From NCBI RefSeq assembly GCF_024699985.1, contig NZ_JAJONA010000001.1, forward strand, positions 930,001-994,000: a DNA stretch of 64,000 bases, in the 5' to 3' direction. Positions within the stretch are counted from its first letter, which is position 1. Each line of letters begins with the position of its first letter. This DNA comes from Phenylobacterium sp. J367 (GTDB lineage Bacteria > Pseudomonadota > Alphaproteobacteria > Caulobacterales > Caulobacteraceae). Below, piece by piece: positions 55,397-64,000 of this stretch. The position numbers and the translations under genes were made by a program. The notes under the pieces are model-generated. The model did no database searches and was not told where the DNA came from. It was given only the letters and a program-made list of their open reading frames with translations.

Positions 55397-55687
55397 ATGG
55401 CGTTTCGTCCCCTGGGAGATCGCGTGCTGGTGAAGCGCGTCGAGGAAGAGGAAAAGACCAAGGGCGGGATCATCATCCCCGACACGGCGAAGGAAAAGCC
55501 GCAGGAAGGCGAGGTCATCTCGGTTGGCCCCGGCGCGCGCGACGAAGCCGGCAAGGTCCAGCCCCTGGACGTAAAGGCCGGCGACCGCATCCTGTTCGGC
55601 AAGTGGTCCGGCACCGAGGTCAAGCTCGACGGCAAGGACCTGCTGATCATGAAGGAAAGCGACATCCTGGGCGTGCTCGAGGCCTAA
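55397..55687 (+). CDS. groES: co-chaperonin GroES
   Basis: 96 aa. [40 protein letters not shown], the mobile loop and [20 protein letters not shown] are standard. Forms the lid on GroEL. First gene of the CIRCE-controlled operon, 54 bp from groEL. GAGAGA-type ribosome site upstream. Confidence 0.98.
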   Translation: MAFRPLGDRVLVKRVEEEEKTKGGIIIPDTAKEKPQEGEVISVGPGARDEAGKVQPLDVKAGDRILFGKWSGTEVKLDGKDLLIMKESDILGVLEA

Positions 55688-57583
<1,896 letters not shown>

Positions 57584-57589
57584 TGAAGC

Positions 57590-57946
57590 TCAATCCCGGC
57601 CCTTGGCGTCCCCGATGACCATGCCGGCGATCCAGCTCGTCACGCCGGTGACGATGGCGGCGAGCACGCCCGGGACGAGGCCGTCCACGTGGAAGCCCGA
57701 GAGCAGGACGGCGACGAGGCCGATCATCGCGGCGTTCACCACCAGCAGGAACAGGCCGAGCGTCAGGATGGTCACCGGCAGGGTGAGGATAAACACCACC
57801 GGCCGCACGACGGCGTTGACCAGGCCCAGCAGCACGGCGGCGAGGACCAGGCTGCCGGTGTCGTCCACGCGGACGCCGGGCACGATCTTCGACGCCAGCC
57901 ACAACCCCAGCGCCGCGAAGATGGCGCGCACGATGAACTTCGCCAT
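57590..57946 (-). CDS. phage holin family / DUF360-type membrane protein
   Basis: 118 aa from MAKFIVRAIFAALGLWLASK. Four helices: the first above, VLLGLVNAVVRPVVFILTLP, VTILTLGLFLLVVNAAMIGL and GLVPGVLAAIVTGVTSWIAG. This is the chromosomal M4 holin-like family (not phage here). Inner membrane, unknown role. Confidence 0.8.
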   Translation of the reverse strand: MAKFIVRAIFAALGLWLASKIVPGVRVDDTGSLVLAAVLLGLVNAVVRPVVFILTLPVTILTLGLFLLVVNAAMIGLVAVLLSGFHVDGLVPGVLAAIVTGVTSWIAGMVIGDAKGRD

Positions 57947-58048
57947 GCGAAGACCCCTCCCGAGTTTCAGGCGTCGCACTAGACCCCCAGGGCGTAATTC
58001 CGCCAAGAGGCTAAGCTCAAGGTGGACGGCCGCCCGGAAGGATCCCTC

Positions 58049-58696
58049 ATGCGTCTTCGCCTGCTCGCCTGCCTGCTCGTCCTGAGCGCCGCTTCGGCCG
58101 CCACGGCCCAGCCGCGCGGCGGGCCGCCGGGCGCGACGGGCGGCGATGGGCCCGAACTCCTGCCGTCGCGGGACGAGGCGCGCGGACCGCCGCCGCCGCG
58201 GATCCAGCTCTTCATCAGCCCGTCGGGCGAGCCCTTCCGTGGCGCAGACGGCCTGAGTGACTGGTTCGCCAGCGCCGACGGCGACCGCGACGGCGCGCTG
58301 ACGCCCGCGGAGCTGCGCGCCGACGCCATGCGGTTCTTCAAGGTGATCGACTTCAACGGCGACCAGGTGGTCGACGGTTTCGAGGTGCAGCGCTACGAGG
58401 CCGAGATCGCGCCGGAGATCACCCTGATCGCACTAGACGGCGTGCGTCCCGAGCGCGGGCGCGGCGGGCGGGGCCTGAGCCTCGGTCGCCAGGGGGCGGC
58501 GCGCTTCGGCCTGCTCAGCACCCCGCACCCGGTGCGGGCCGGCGACCTCGACGTGGACGGCCGGGTGACCGAGGCCGAGTGGGCCCGGGCCGCCGCGCGC
58601 CGGTTCGAGCTGCTGGACAGGGCGAAGGCCGGGAGCCTGACGCTGGCCGCCCTGAGGCCGGCGGAGAAGGGCCGCAGGCCGCCGCCGAAGGGCTAG
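58049..58696 (+). CDS. exported EF-hand domain protein
   Basis: 215 aa with a signal peptide (LLACLLVLSAASAATAQ). EF-hand loops DGDRDGALTPAEL (residues 78-90), DFNGDQVVDGFEV and DLDVDGRVTEAEW. A Pro-rich linker sits near residue 45. A periplasmic calcium sensor of unknown partner. The 3' end overlaps the convergent phosphoesterase by 4 bp. Confidence 0.8.
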   Translation: MRLRLLACLLVLSAASAATAQPRGGPPGATGGDGPELLPSRDEARGPPPPRIQLFISPSGEPFRGADGLSDWFASADGDRDGALTPAELRADAMRFFKVIDFNGDQVVDGFEVQRYEAEIAPEITLIALDGVRPERGRGGRGLSLGRQGAARFGLLSTPHPVRAGDLDVDGRVTEAEWARAAARRFELLDRAKAGSLTLAALRPAEKGRRPPPKG

Positions 58697-59532
58697 CCGG
58701 CCGCCACGCGCTCCAGGGCGGGGACGTGCTCGGAAAGCCGGCCGCCGATGCGGATCGGCTCGATCCGGCGGGCGAGGCCGCTGACCGGGTCGGTCTCCAC
58801 GAAGACGCCGCAGACCGTGGCGGGGCCCTCGGCCGGCTTGTAGCGGCCGCCGGAGATGCGGGTGGTGAACCGCCGCAGCGGCTCCTCCTTCTGGTTGCCG
58901 ATCACGCTGTCGTAGTCGGCGCAGGCCCCGGCGTCGGTCTGGTAGGCGGTGCCGTTCGGCAGGATCTGGGCGTCGGCGGTGGGAACGTGGGTGTGGGTGC
59001 CCACCACCAGGCTGGCCCGGCCGTCGCAGAAGTGGCCCATGGCCATCTTCTCGGAGGTGGCTTCCGCGTGGATGTCGACCACCACGGCGTCGGCGACGAG
59101 GCCCAGCGGGCTCGCCTCCAGCGCGCGGTCCGCCGCGGCGAAGGGGTCGTCGAGGCTGTCCATGTGCACCCGGCCCAGCAGGTTCATGACCACGATCCGC
59201 TTGCCGGACTGCGTCTCGAACATCTGGACCCCGCGGCCCGGCGCGTCGGCCATGGCCGGATAGTTGAGCGGCCGGATCAGCCGGGGCTCGCGGACGATAT
59301 AGGTCAGCGCCTCCTTCTGGTCCCAGGAGTGGTTGCCCAGCGTCAGGCAATCGGCGCCGGCGTCGAACAGCTCGCGGGCGGTGCTCTCCGTGATGCCGAA
59401 GCCGGCGGCGGCGTTCTCGGCGTTGATGATCACGAACTCGAGGTCGAGACGGCGGCGCAGCGCCGGCAGATGGTCGGCCAGGCCCTCGCGGCCCGAACGC
59501 CCCACCACGTCTCCGAAGAAAGCTAGTCTCAT
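58693..59532 (-). CDS. YmdB family metallophosphoesterase
   Basis: 279 aa. RLAFFGDVVGRSGREGLADH, FVIINAENAAAGFGITESTA, TLGNHSWDQKEAL, VVDIHAEATSEKMAMGHFCD and VVGTHTHVPTADAQILPNGT. These give the dimetal ligands Asp, Asn, His and Glu. Homologues hydrolyse 2',3'-cyclic phosphates and cAMP. Cotranscribed with the 5-FCL gene. Confidence 0.92.
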   Translation of the reverse strand: MRLAFFGDVVGRSGREGLADHLPALRRRLDLEFVIINAENAAAGFGITESTARELFDAGADCLTLGNHSWDQKEALTYIVREPRLIRPLNYPAMADAPGRGVQMFETQSGKRIVVMNLLGRVHMDSLDDPFAAADRALEASPLGLVADAVVVDIHAEATSEKMAMGHFCDGRASLVVGTHTHVPTADAQILPNGTAYQTDAGACADYDSVIGNQKEEPLRRFTTRISGGRYKPAEGPATVCGVFVETDPVSGLARRIEPIRIGGRLSEHVPALERVAAG

Positions 59533-59541
59533 CCCGCGTCC

Positions 59542-60111
59542 TTACCTGACCTCGATCCACTCCGCATCGGTCAGGATGGCGTCGAGCCGCTGATCGTGCG
59601 CTTCGTCCGGCAGGGCGTCCACTTCCTGGCCGGCGTAGGCGAGGCCAAGGACGAAAACCGGCTGGATGGCCCGAAGGTTCGCGAGCGTGCGGTCGTAGTG
59701 TCCGCCGCCCTGCCCGAGACGGCGTCCGCGGCGGTCGAAGGCGAGCAGCGGGGTGATGACCAGGTCCGGCACGACGGCGGACGACCAGAGCGGCGGGCCG
59801 GGCACGCCGGCGGCGTCGGCCTCGAGCGGCAGCGCCGGGTCGAGTTCGCGGAACTCCAGCGGCGCGTCGAGGCTCTCGGCCACCGGCAGAGCCGGGACCG
59901 CGCCGGTCTCGGCCAGCCTGCGCATCAGCGGCGCAGGATCGATCTCCGAGCCCATGGGGTGATAGCCGCTGAAGGACTGGAACTCGGGCAGCCGGTCGAG
60001 AGGCAGGCGCAGCGCGGCGGCCTCGGCGGCGCCGGGATGGGCGGCGGCCAACTCCCGGCGGAGCGTCCGCAGGCGGCGCCGGAGCGCAGTCTTGTCGGAG
60101 GTGGAATCCAC
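59542..60111 (-). CDS. 5-formyltetrahydrofolate cyclo-ligase
   Basis: 189 aa. DKTALRRRLRTLRRELAAAH, FSGYHPMGSEIDPAPLMRRL, VPDLVITPLLAFDRRGRRLG and QGGGHYDRTLANLRA (the ATP/substrate loop). Converts 5-formyl-THF to methenyl-THF. It lies just downstream of the 6S RNA, the usual pairing in proteobacteria. Confidence 0.93.
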   Translation of the reverse strand: MDSTSDKTALRRRLRTLRRELAAAHPGAAEAAALRLPLDRLPEFQSFSGYHPMGSEIDPAPLMRRLAETGAVPALPVAESLDAPLEFRELDPALPLEADAAGVPGPPLWSSAVVPDLVITPLLAFDRRGRRLGQGGGHYDRTLANLRAIQPVFVLGLAYAGQEVDALPDEAHDQRLDAILTDAEWIEVR

Positions 60112-60117
60112 CGCCCG

Positions 60118-60264
60118 CTTATAGCAGGGAATCGGGTGGCGGCGCCGCGAGAGCCGTGAAGGACTGTTTCATTCCCTCGACCTGGATAGACCAGGTGGGC
60201 GCCGTGTGCCCAAGACCACGGTCCGGGGCAGGGACAGCTCCCTTAGAGTGAATTAAGGTCGCTG
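60118..60264 (-). ncRNA. ssrS: 6S RNA
   Basis: The minus strand between zapA and the 5-FCL gene carries TTGGGCACACGGCGCCCACC, the conserved 3'-side core of alphaproteobacterial 6S RNA, with GAGCTGTCCCTGCCC upstream and a long pairing potential. 6S RNA binds sigma-70 holoenzyme in stationary phase. Gene order zapA-ssrS-5-FCL is the classical one. The ends are approximate. Confidence 0.75.
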
Positions 60265-60359
60265 GAATATGTCGCCTTCGACGCGAGCCGCAGCAGACCC
60301 GCCGGCCGCCAAGATAGGGCTTCGGCGACCACAATCCAAGCGAAGCCGGTCCCTTCAGA

Positions 60360-60495
60360 CGTCATCCTAGGCCTTGTGCCTAGGATCCCTGTTTCCGCAG
60401 GCGGGGCCTCGGCCTTGCGCCCGCCCTCTTCGGGTTGTCCTTGCGACGCCAGCGAGGCGGCCAGAGGGATCCCAGGCACAAGGCCTGGGATGACG
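60360..60495. repeat. dispersed inverted repeat, CGTCATCCTAGGCC family, copy 3
   Basis: CGTCATCCTAGGCCTTGTGC left end and CACAAGGCCTGGGATGACG right end, 100 bp of unrelated loop. It lies between zapA and the 6S RNA. The remaining 60265-60359 shows only a promoter-like AT stretch near 60253. Confidence 0.85.
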
Positions 60496-60501
60496 AAGTT
60501 G

Positions 60502-60843
60502 TCAGGCCGCGAGGTCGTCGGCGGCGAGCTTTTCGATCTTCTTGGCCGCGCCTTCCAGGGCCGCCACCGCCCGGCTCTCCAGCCGCGCGCGCTCGGACTG
60601 CTGGCGGGCGAGTTCGGCCTGAAGCGCGGCGAGCCGGCTCTTGGCGTCGGCCAGCTCGTCGGCGAGCAGCAGGGCGCCCATCAGGAAGAGGCGGGTGTCG
60701 CCGAGCTGGCCCATGTCGGCGCTGACGTGGCGCACCTGCCGGTCGAACAGCCGGGCCAGCTCCATGAGGTGGGCCTCCTGCCCGTCCTCGCAGCCCACCG
60801 CATAGGGGCGGCCGTTCACCTCGATCTGGATCTGCGCCATCAA
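60502..60843 (-). CDS. zapA: cell division protein ZapA
   Basis: 113 aa. QIQIEVNGRPYAVGCEDGQE, HLMELARLFDRQVRHVSADM and a C-terminal coiled coil (LADAKSRLAALQAELARQQS). Bundles FtsZ at the division site. It follows zauP by one base, the Caulobacter pair that focuses the Z-ring. Confidence 0.92.
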   Translation of the reverse strand: MMAQIQIEVNGRPYAVGCEDGQEAHLMELARLFDRQVRHVSADMGQLGDTRLFLMGALLLADELADAKSRLAALQAELARQQSERARLESRAVAALEGAAKKIEKLAADDLAA

Positions 60844-60844
60844 A

Positions 60845-61120
60845 CTACTCCTGCACCACGGCCTGGCCGTTCAGCGCCGCCTTGATCTCGGAGATCGCGC
60901 GGCCGAGCGCCGCGGAGGCCTCGGCCCCGGCGGCCTCCAGCGCCGCTTCACGCGTGCGGGCCTTGTCGAGCTCGGCGGCGAGCTCGTCCCGCTCGCTGCC
61001 GAACAGCCCGGCTTCATCGCCCGCGGACCTTCCCCGGGCGGCCAGCCGCTGCTCCAGCGCGGCCAGCGCGCCTTCGAGGCGCCTGGCGGCAAGATCGAGC
61101 GTGCTTTCGCCGGTGCTCAT
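60845..61120 (-). CDS. zauP: ZapA-interacting coiled-coil protein, ZauP-like (DUF4164)
   Basis: 91 aa, almost all coiled coil: STLDLAARRLEGALAALEQR, RDELAAELDKARTREAALEA, ASAALGRAISEIKAALNG. Position directly upstream of zapA and size match ZauP, the Caulobacter partner of ZapA. Cytoplasmic, midcell expected. The assignment is by context and composition. Confidence 0.8.
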   Translation of the reverse strand: MSTGESTLDLAARRLEGALAALEQRLAARGRSAGDEAGLFGSERDELAAELDKARTREAALEAAGAEASAALGRAISEIKAALNGQAVVQE

Positions 61121-61295
61121 CCACGTCTCCCGGGCCGGTTCTGGCCGTCCAATCTATAGCCCTGCGTCGGCCCCCTTGTGAATCCTCGGCTTTTCGGGCG
61201 GGAAGAGGGCGAAGGGCGTCGTCGCCTTGACCCTGCGCGCCTCGCGTGCGACCCCGCGCGCCATTCCCGCCGCCGTTAACAGAATCCGGATCCCC

Positions 61296-63266
61296 ATGCC
61301 CGCGCCCACCAAACTCATGGCCGACGCCATCCGCGTGCTTTCCATGGACGCCGTCGAGCAGGCGAACTCCGGCCACCCGGGGATGCCCATGGGCATGGCG
61401 GACGTCGCCACCGTGCTCTGGACGAAGTTCCTGAAGTACGACGCGGCCCGTCCGGACTGGGCCGACCGCGACCGCTTCGTGCTCTCGGCCGGTCACGGCT
61501 CGATGCTGCTCTACGCCCTGCTGCACCTGACGGGCGTGAAGGCGGTGACGCTGGAGCAGATCAAGAACTTCCGCCAGGTCGGCTCCAACACGCCGGGCCA
61601 CCCGGAATGGGGCCACACGCCGGGGGTCGAGACCACCACCGGGCCCCTGGGCCAGGGCCTGGCCACCGCCGTCGGCATGGCTATGGCCGAGCGCAAGATG
61701 GCCGCCCGCTTCGGGCCCGAGCTCGTCGATCACCGGACCTGGGTGGTGGCCGGCGACGGCTGCCTGATGGAGGGCGTCAGCCACGAGGCGATCAGCCTGG
61801 CCGGCCGCCTGAAGCTCGCCAAGCTGACGGTGCTGTGGGACGACAACGACATCACCATCGACGGCCACGTGGGCCTTTCCGACGCCACGGACCAGCTTGC
61901 CCGCTTCAAGGCCGCCGGCTGGGCGGTGAAGCGGATCGACGGGCACGACGAGGGCCAGATCCGCCGGGCGCTGGCCTGGGCGACCAAGCAGGACAAGCCG
62001 AGCCTGATCGCCTGCAAGACCATCATCGGCAAGGGCTCGCCGACCTTTGCCGGCACCCACGACGTGCACGGCAAGGCGCTGGGCAAGGATGAGGTGGTCA
62101 AGACCCGCACCAATCTCGGCTGGCCGCACGAGCCCTTCGTGGTGCCGGACGAGGTGTACCGCCCCTGGCGCGCCGCCGGCCGCCGCGGCCGCAAGGACCT
62201 GAAGGCCTGGGAGGCCCGCCTCGCCGCCAGCGGCGTACGGGCCGAGTTCGAGCGCGCCGTCGCCGGCAAGCTGCCCGCCCACGCCTTCGAGGGCCTGGAC
62301 GCCTACCTGGCCGAGGTCGCCGCCTCCAAGCCGGCGTCGGCCACCCGCCAGCACTCCGGCACGGTGCTGGAGAAGATCTTCGGCGACATCCCCGAGCTGG
62401 TCGGCGGCTCGGCCGACCTGACGGGCTCCAACAACACCTTCGTCAAGAACACCCCGATCTTCGACACCCCCGACTACGCCGGCCGCTATGTGAACTACGG
62501 CGTGCGCGAGTTCGGCATGGCCGCGGCGATGAACGGCCTGGCCCTGCACGGCGGGGTGATCCCCTACGGCGGGACCTTCCTGGTGTTCACCGACTACGCC
62601 CGCCCGGCGATCCGCCTGGCCGCCCTGATGGGCGTGCGCGTGATCCACGTGGGCACCCACGATTCCATCGGGCTGGGCGAGGACGGCCCAACCCACCAGC
62701 CGGTGGAGCACCTGGCCGCGCTGCGCGCGATCCCGAACCTCAACGTCTTCCGCCCGGCCGACCTGATCGAGACCGCCGAGTGCTGGAAGCTCGCCATGGA
62801 CGCCGAGCGGACGCCCTCGGTCATGGCCCTGTCGCGCCAGAAGACCGCCGCCGTCCGCGGCCAGGCCGGCGAGAACATGTCGGCCAGGGGCGCCTACCAG
62901 CTCGCCGCCGCCGAGCATCCGGCGCAGGTGACGATCTTCGCCTCCGGCACCGAGGTCCCGGTCGCCCTGAAGGCCCGCGAGATCCTGGAAGCCCAGGGCG
63001 TGGGGACCCGCGTGGTCTCCGTGCCGAGCTTCGAGCTCTTCGAGGCCCAGCCGCGCGACTACCAGGAGGCCCTGATCGGCGAGACGCCGGTGAAGGTCGC
63101 GGTGGAAGCCGGCGTGCGCATGGGCTGGGACCGCTTCATCGGCGCGGACGGCGCCTTCGTCGGCATGCACGGCTTCGGCGCCAGCGGCCCCTACGAGAAG
63201 CTCTACAGCCACTTCGGCATCACGCCGGAAGGCGTGGCGGAAGCCGCCAAGGCGAAGCTGGACTAG
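61296..63266 (+). CDS. tkt: transketolase
   Basis: 656 aa. Start at [20 protein letters not shown]. Catalytic and ThDP motifs: [51 protein letters not shown] and the Glu of [20 protein letters not shown], then [20 protein letters not shown]. Links the pentose phosphate and glycolytic pathways. Divergent from zauP. Confidence 0.97.
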   Translation: MPAPTKLMADAIRVLSMDAVEQANSGHPGMPMGMADVATVLWTKFLKYDAARPDWADRDRFVLSAGHGSMLLYALLHLTGVKAVTLEQIKNFRQVGSNTPGHPEWGHTPGVETTTGPLGQGLATAVGMAMAERKMAARFGPELVDHRTWVVAGDGCLMEGVSHEAISLAGRLKLAKLTVLWDDNDITIDGHVGLSDATDQLARFKAAGWAVKRIDGHDEGQIRRALAWATKQDKPSLIACKTIIGKGSPTFAGTHDVHGKALGKDEVVKTRTNLGWPHEPFVVPDEVYRPWRAAGRRGRKDLKAWEARLAASGVRAEFERAVAGKLPAHAFEGLDAYLAEVAASKPASATRQHSGTVLEKIFGDIPELVGGSADLTGSNNTFVKNTPIFDTPDYAGRYVNYGVREFGMAAAMNGLALHGGVIPYGGTFLVFTDYARPAIRLAALMGVRVIHVGTHDSIGLGEDGPTHQPVEHLAALRAIPNLNVFRPADLIETAECWKLAMDAERTPSVMALSRQKTAAVRGQAGENMSARGAYQLAAAEHPAQVTIFASGTEVPVALKAREILEAQGVGTRVVSVPSFELFEAQPRDYQEALIGETPVKVAVEAGVRMGWDRFIGADGAFVGMHGFGASGPYEKLYSHFGITPEGVAEAAKAKLD

Positions 63267-63277
63267 GCCCAGGCGTC

Positions 63278-64000
63278 ATGACCACCCCCAAGGCCCCCGC
63301 CCGCCTCGGCACCCCGATGTCGGACACCGCCGTGCGCGTGATGCTCCTGGGCTCCGGCGAGCTCGGCAAGGAGGTGGCGATCGAGCTTCAGCGGCTGGGC
63401 TGCGAGGTGATCGCCGTCGACCGCTATGCGAATGCGCCGGCCCAGCAGGTGGCGACCCGGGCGCACGTGATCGCCATGACCGACGCGGCGGCGCTGCGCG
63501 CCCTCGTCGAGCAGGAGCGGCCGCACCTGATCGTGCCGGAGATCGAGGCGATCGCCACCGACGAGCTGGTACGGATCGAGGCCGAGGGCCTGGCCACCGT
63601 CATCCCGACGGCGCGCGCCGCCCAGCTCACCATGAACCGCGAGGGCATCCGCCGGCTGGCGGCCGAGGAGCTCGGCCTGCACACCAGCTCCTACGCCTTC
63701 GCCTCCACCGAGGACGAGCTGGCGAAGGCGGCGGCCGAGGTCACCGGATTCCCCTGCTTCGTGAAGCCGGTGATGAGCAGCTCCGGCAAGGGCCAGTCCT
63801 ACGTGGAGCACCCGGACCAGATCGCCGACGCCTGGCGCTATGCCCTGGAAGGCGGCCGGGTCGAGCAGCCGCGAGTGATCGTCGAGGGCCGGATCGACTT
63901 CGACTTCGAGATCACCCAGCTCACCGTCCGCAACCTGGTGCGCGGCGAGGTTGTCACCAGCTTCTGCGACCCCATCGGCCACCGTCAGGTGAAGGGTGAC
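63278..64000 (+). CDS. purT: formate-dependent phosphoribosylglycinamide formyltransferase (partial)
   Basis: 241 codons to the window edge. [70 protein letters not shown] and [20 protein letters not shown] are PurT ATP-grasp features. Makes formyl-GAR from formate and ATP in purine synthesis. Twelve bases after tkt, probably cotranscribed. Confidence 0.96.
   Translation, partial: MTTPKAPARLGTPMSDTAVRVMLLGSGELGKEVAIELQRLGCEVIAVDRYANAPAQQVATRAHVIAMTDAAALRALVEQERPHLIVPEIEAIATDELVRIEAEGLATVIPTARAAQLTMNREGIRRLAAEELGLHTSSYAFASTEDELAKAAAEVTGFPCFVKPVMSSSGKGQSYVEHPDQIADAWRYALEGGRVEQPRVIVEGRIDFDFEITQLTVRNLVRGEVVTSFCDPIGHRQVKGD

Noticed and set aside
57590..57946. Holin-like gene as evidence of prophage
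   Set aside because: The M4 holin-like family is chromosomal in many bacteria and no other phage gene is present.

Overview
This is high-GC (about 70%) chromosomal DNA from an alphaproteobacterium, most likely a member of the Caulobacteraceae. A Phenylobacterium-like genome fits best, but genus is not proven. Supporting signs are a TipF-like EAL flagellar protein, the zauP-zapA / 6S RNA / 5-FCL cluster, an IleRS whose C-terminal zinc finger has eroded, an alphaproteobacterial LexA box (GTTC-N7-GTTC), a MutL with the endonuclease motif, and many dense intergenic palindromes. No prophage, integrase, transposase, CRISPR array or tRNA was recognised.

Layout. 0-2.8 kb: molybdenum cofactor genes (moaB end, moaC, moeA) facing an xdhC-type gene. 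2.9-6.6 kb: aldo/keto reductase, M24 peptidase, and a coupled pair made of a class IV aminotransferase-fold protein that lacks the PLP lysine and a sulfotransferase-like protein. 6.6-8.7 kb: BtuB-like receptor under a cobalamin riboswitch whose leader ends in a Shine-Dalgarno-sequestering hairpin. 8.8-11.2 kb: dienelactone hydrolase and alanine dehydrogenase. 11.5-16.9 kb: an accessory stretch with four copies (three whole, one half) of a ~180 bp palindromic MITE-like element around small orphan genes, including a two-gene unit behind a LexA box. 15.9-19.6 kb: two exbD genes, then a COG0523 zinc GTPase divergent from a DmeF-type CDF transporter with a Zur-like palindrome between them. 19.6-26.3 kb: class A-like beta-lactamase, globin, nitroreductase, MtgA, aspartyl protease-like protein and a lipoprotein. 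26.5-31.4 kb: a TonB receptor, a PepSY membrane protein and small genes. 31.5-39.6 kb: LysR regulator, hydroxybutyryl-CoA dehydrogenase, flavin monooxygenase, EF-hand protein, TipF, HAD hydrolase, MaoC hydratase, RibF. 39.9-49.8 kb: ileS-lspA, DUF3035 lipoprotein, TraB/GumN protein, mutL, rsmD, rluB-type synthase, tadA. 49.8-55.1 kb: acetyltransferases, a TSUP permease, acyl-CoA dehydrogenase, two DUF6265 paralogues and a candidate small RNA. 55.3-64 kb: CIRCE-groES-groEL, holin-like and EF-hand proteins, YmdB-type phosphoesterase, 5-FCL, 6S RNA, zapA, zauP, transketolase and the start of purT.

A feature of the whole window is about 20 single-base frame disruptions, nearly all in C or G runs. 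They hit genes that should be essential or strongly conserved (ileS, groEL, moeA, rsmD). The sensible reading is indel errors in the underlying assembly, so those genes are annotated as whole genes with the break position given. One inserted base near position 1793 would restore both moeA and the convergent xdhC.

Regulation visible in the DNA: cobalamin riboswitch (btuB-like), CIRCE/HrcA (groESL), LexA box (13.6 kb), Zur-like operator (18.6 kb), LysR operator (31.5 kb), PhaR-like site (32.5 kb), a TetR/PsrA-like palindrome (53.4 kb), several intrinsic terminators, and repeat hairpins placed mainly between convergent genes.
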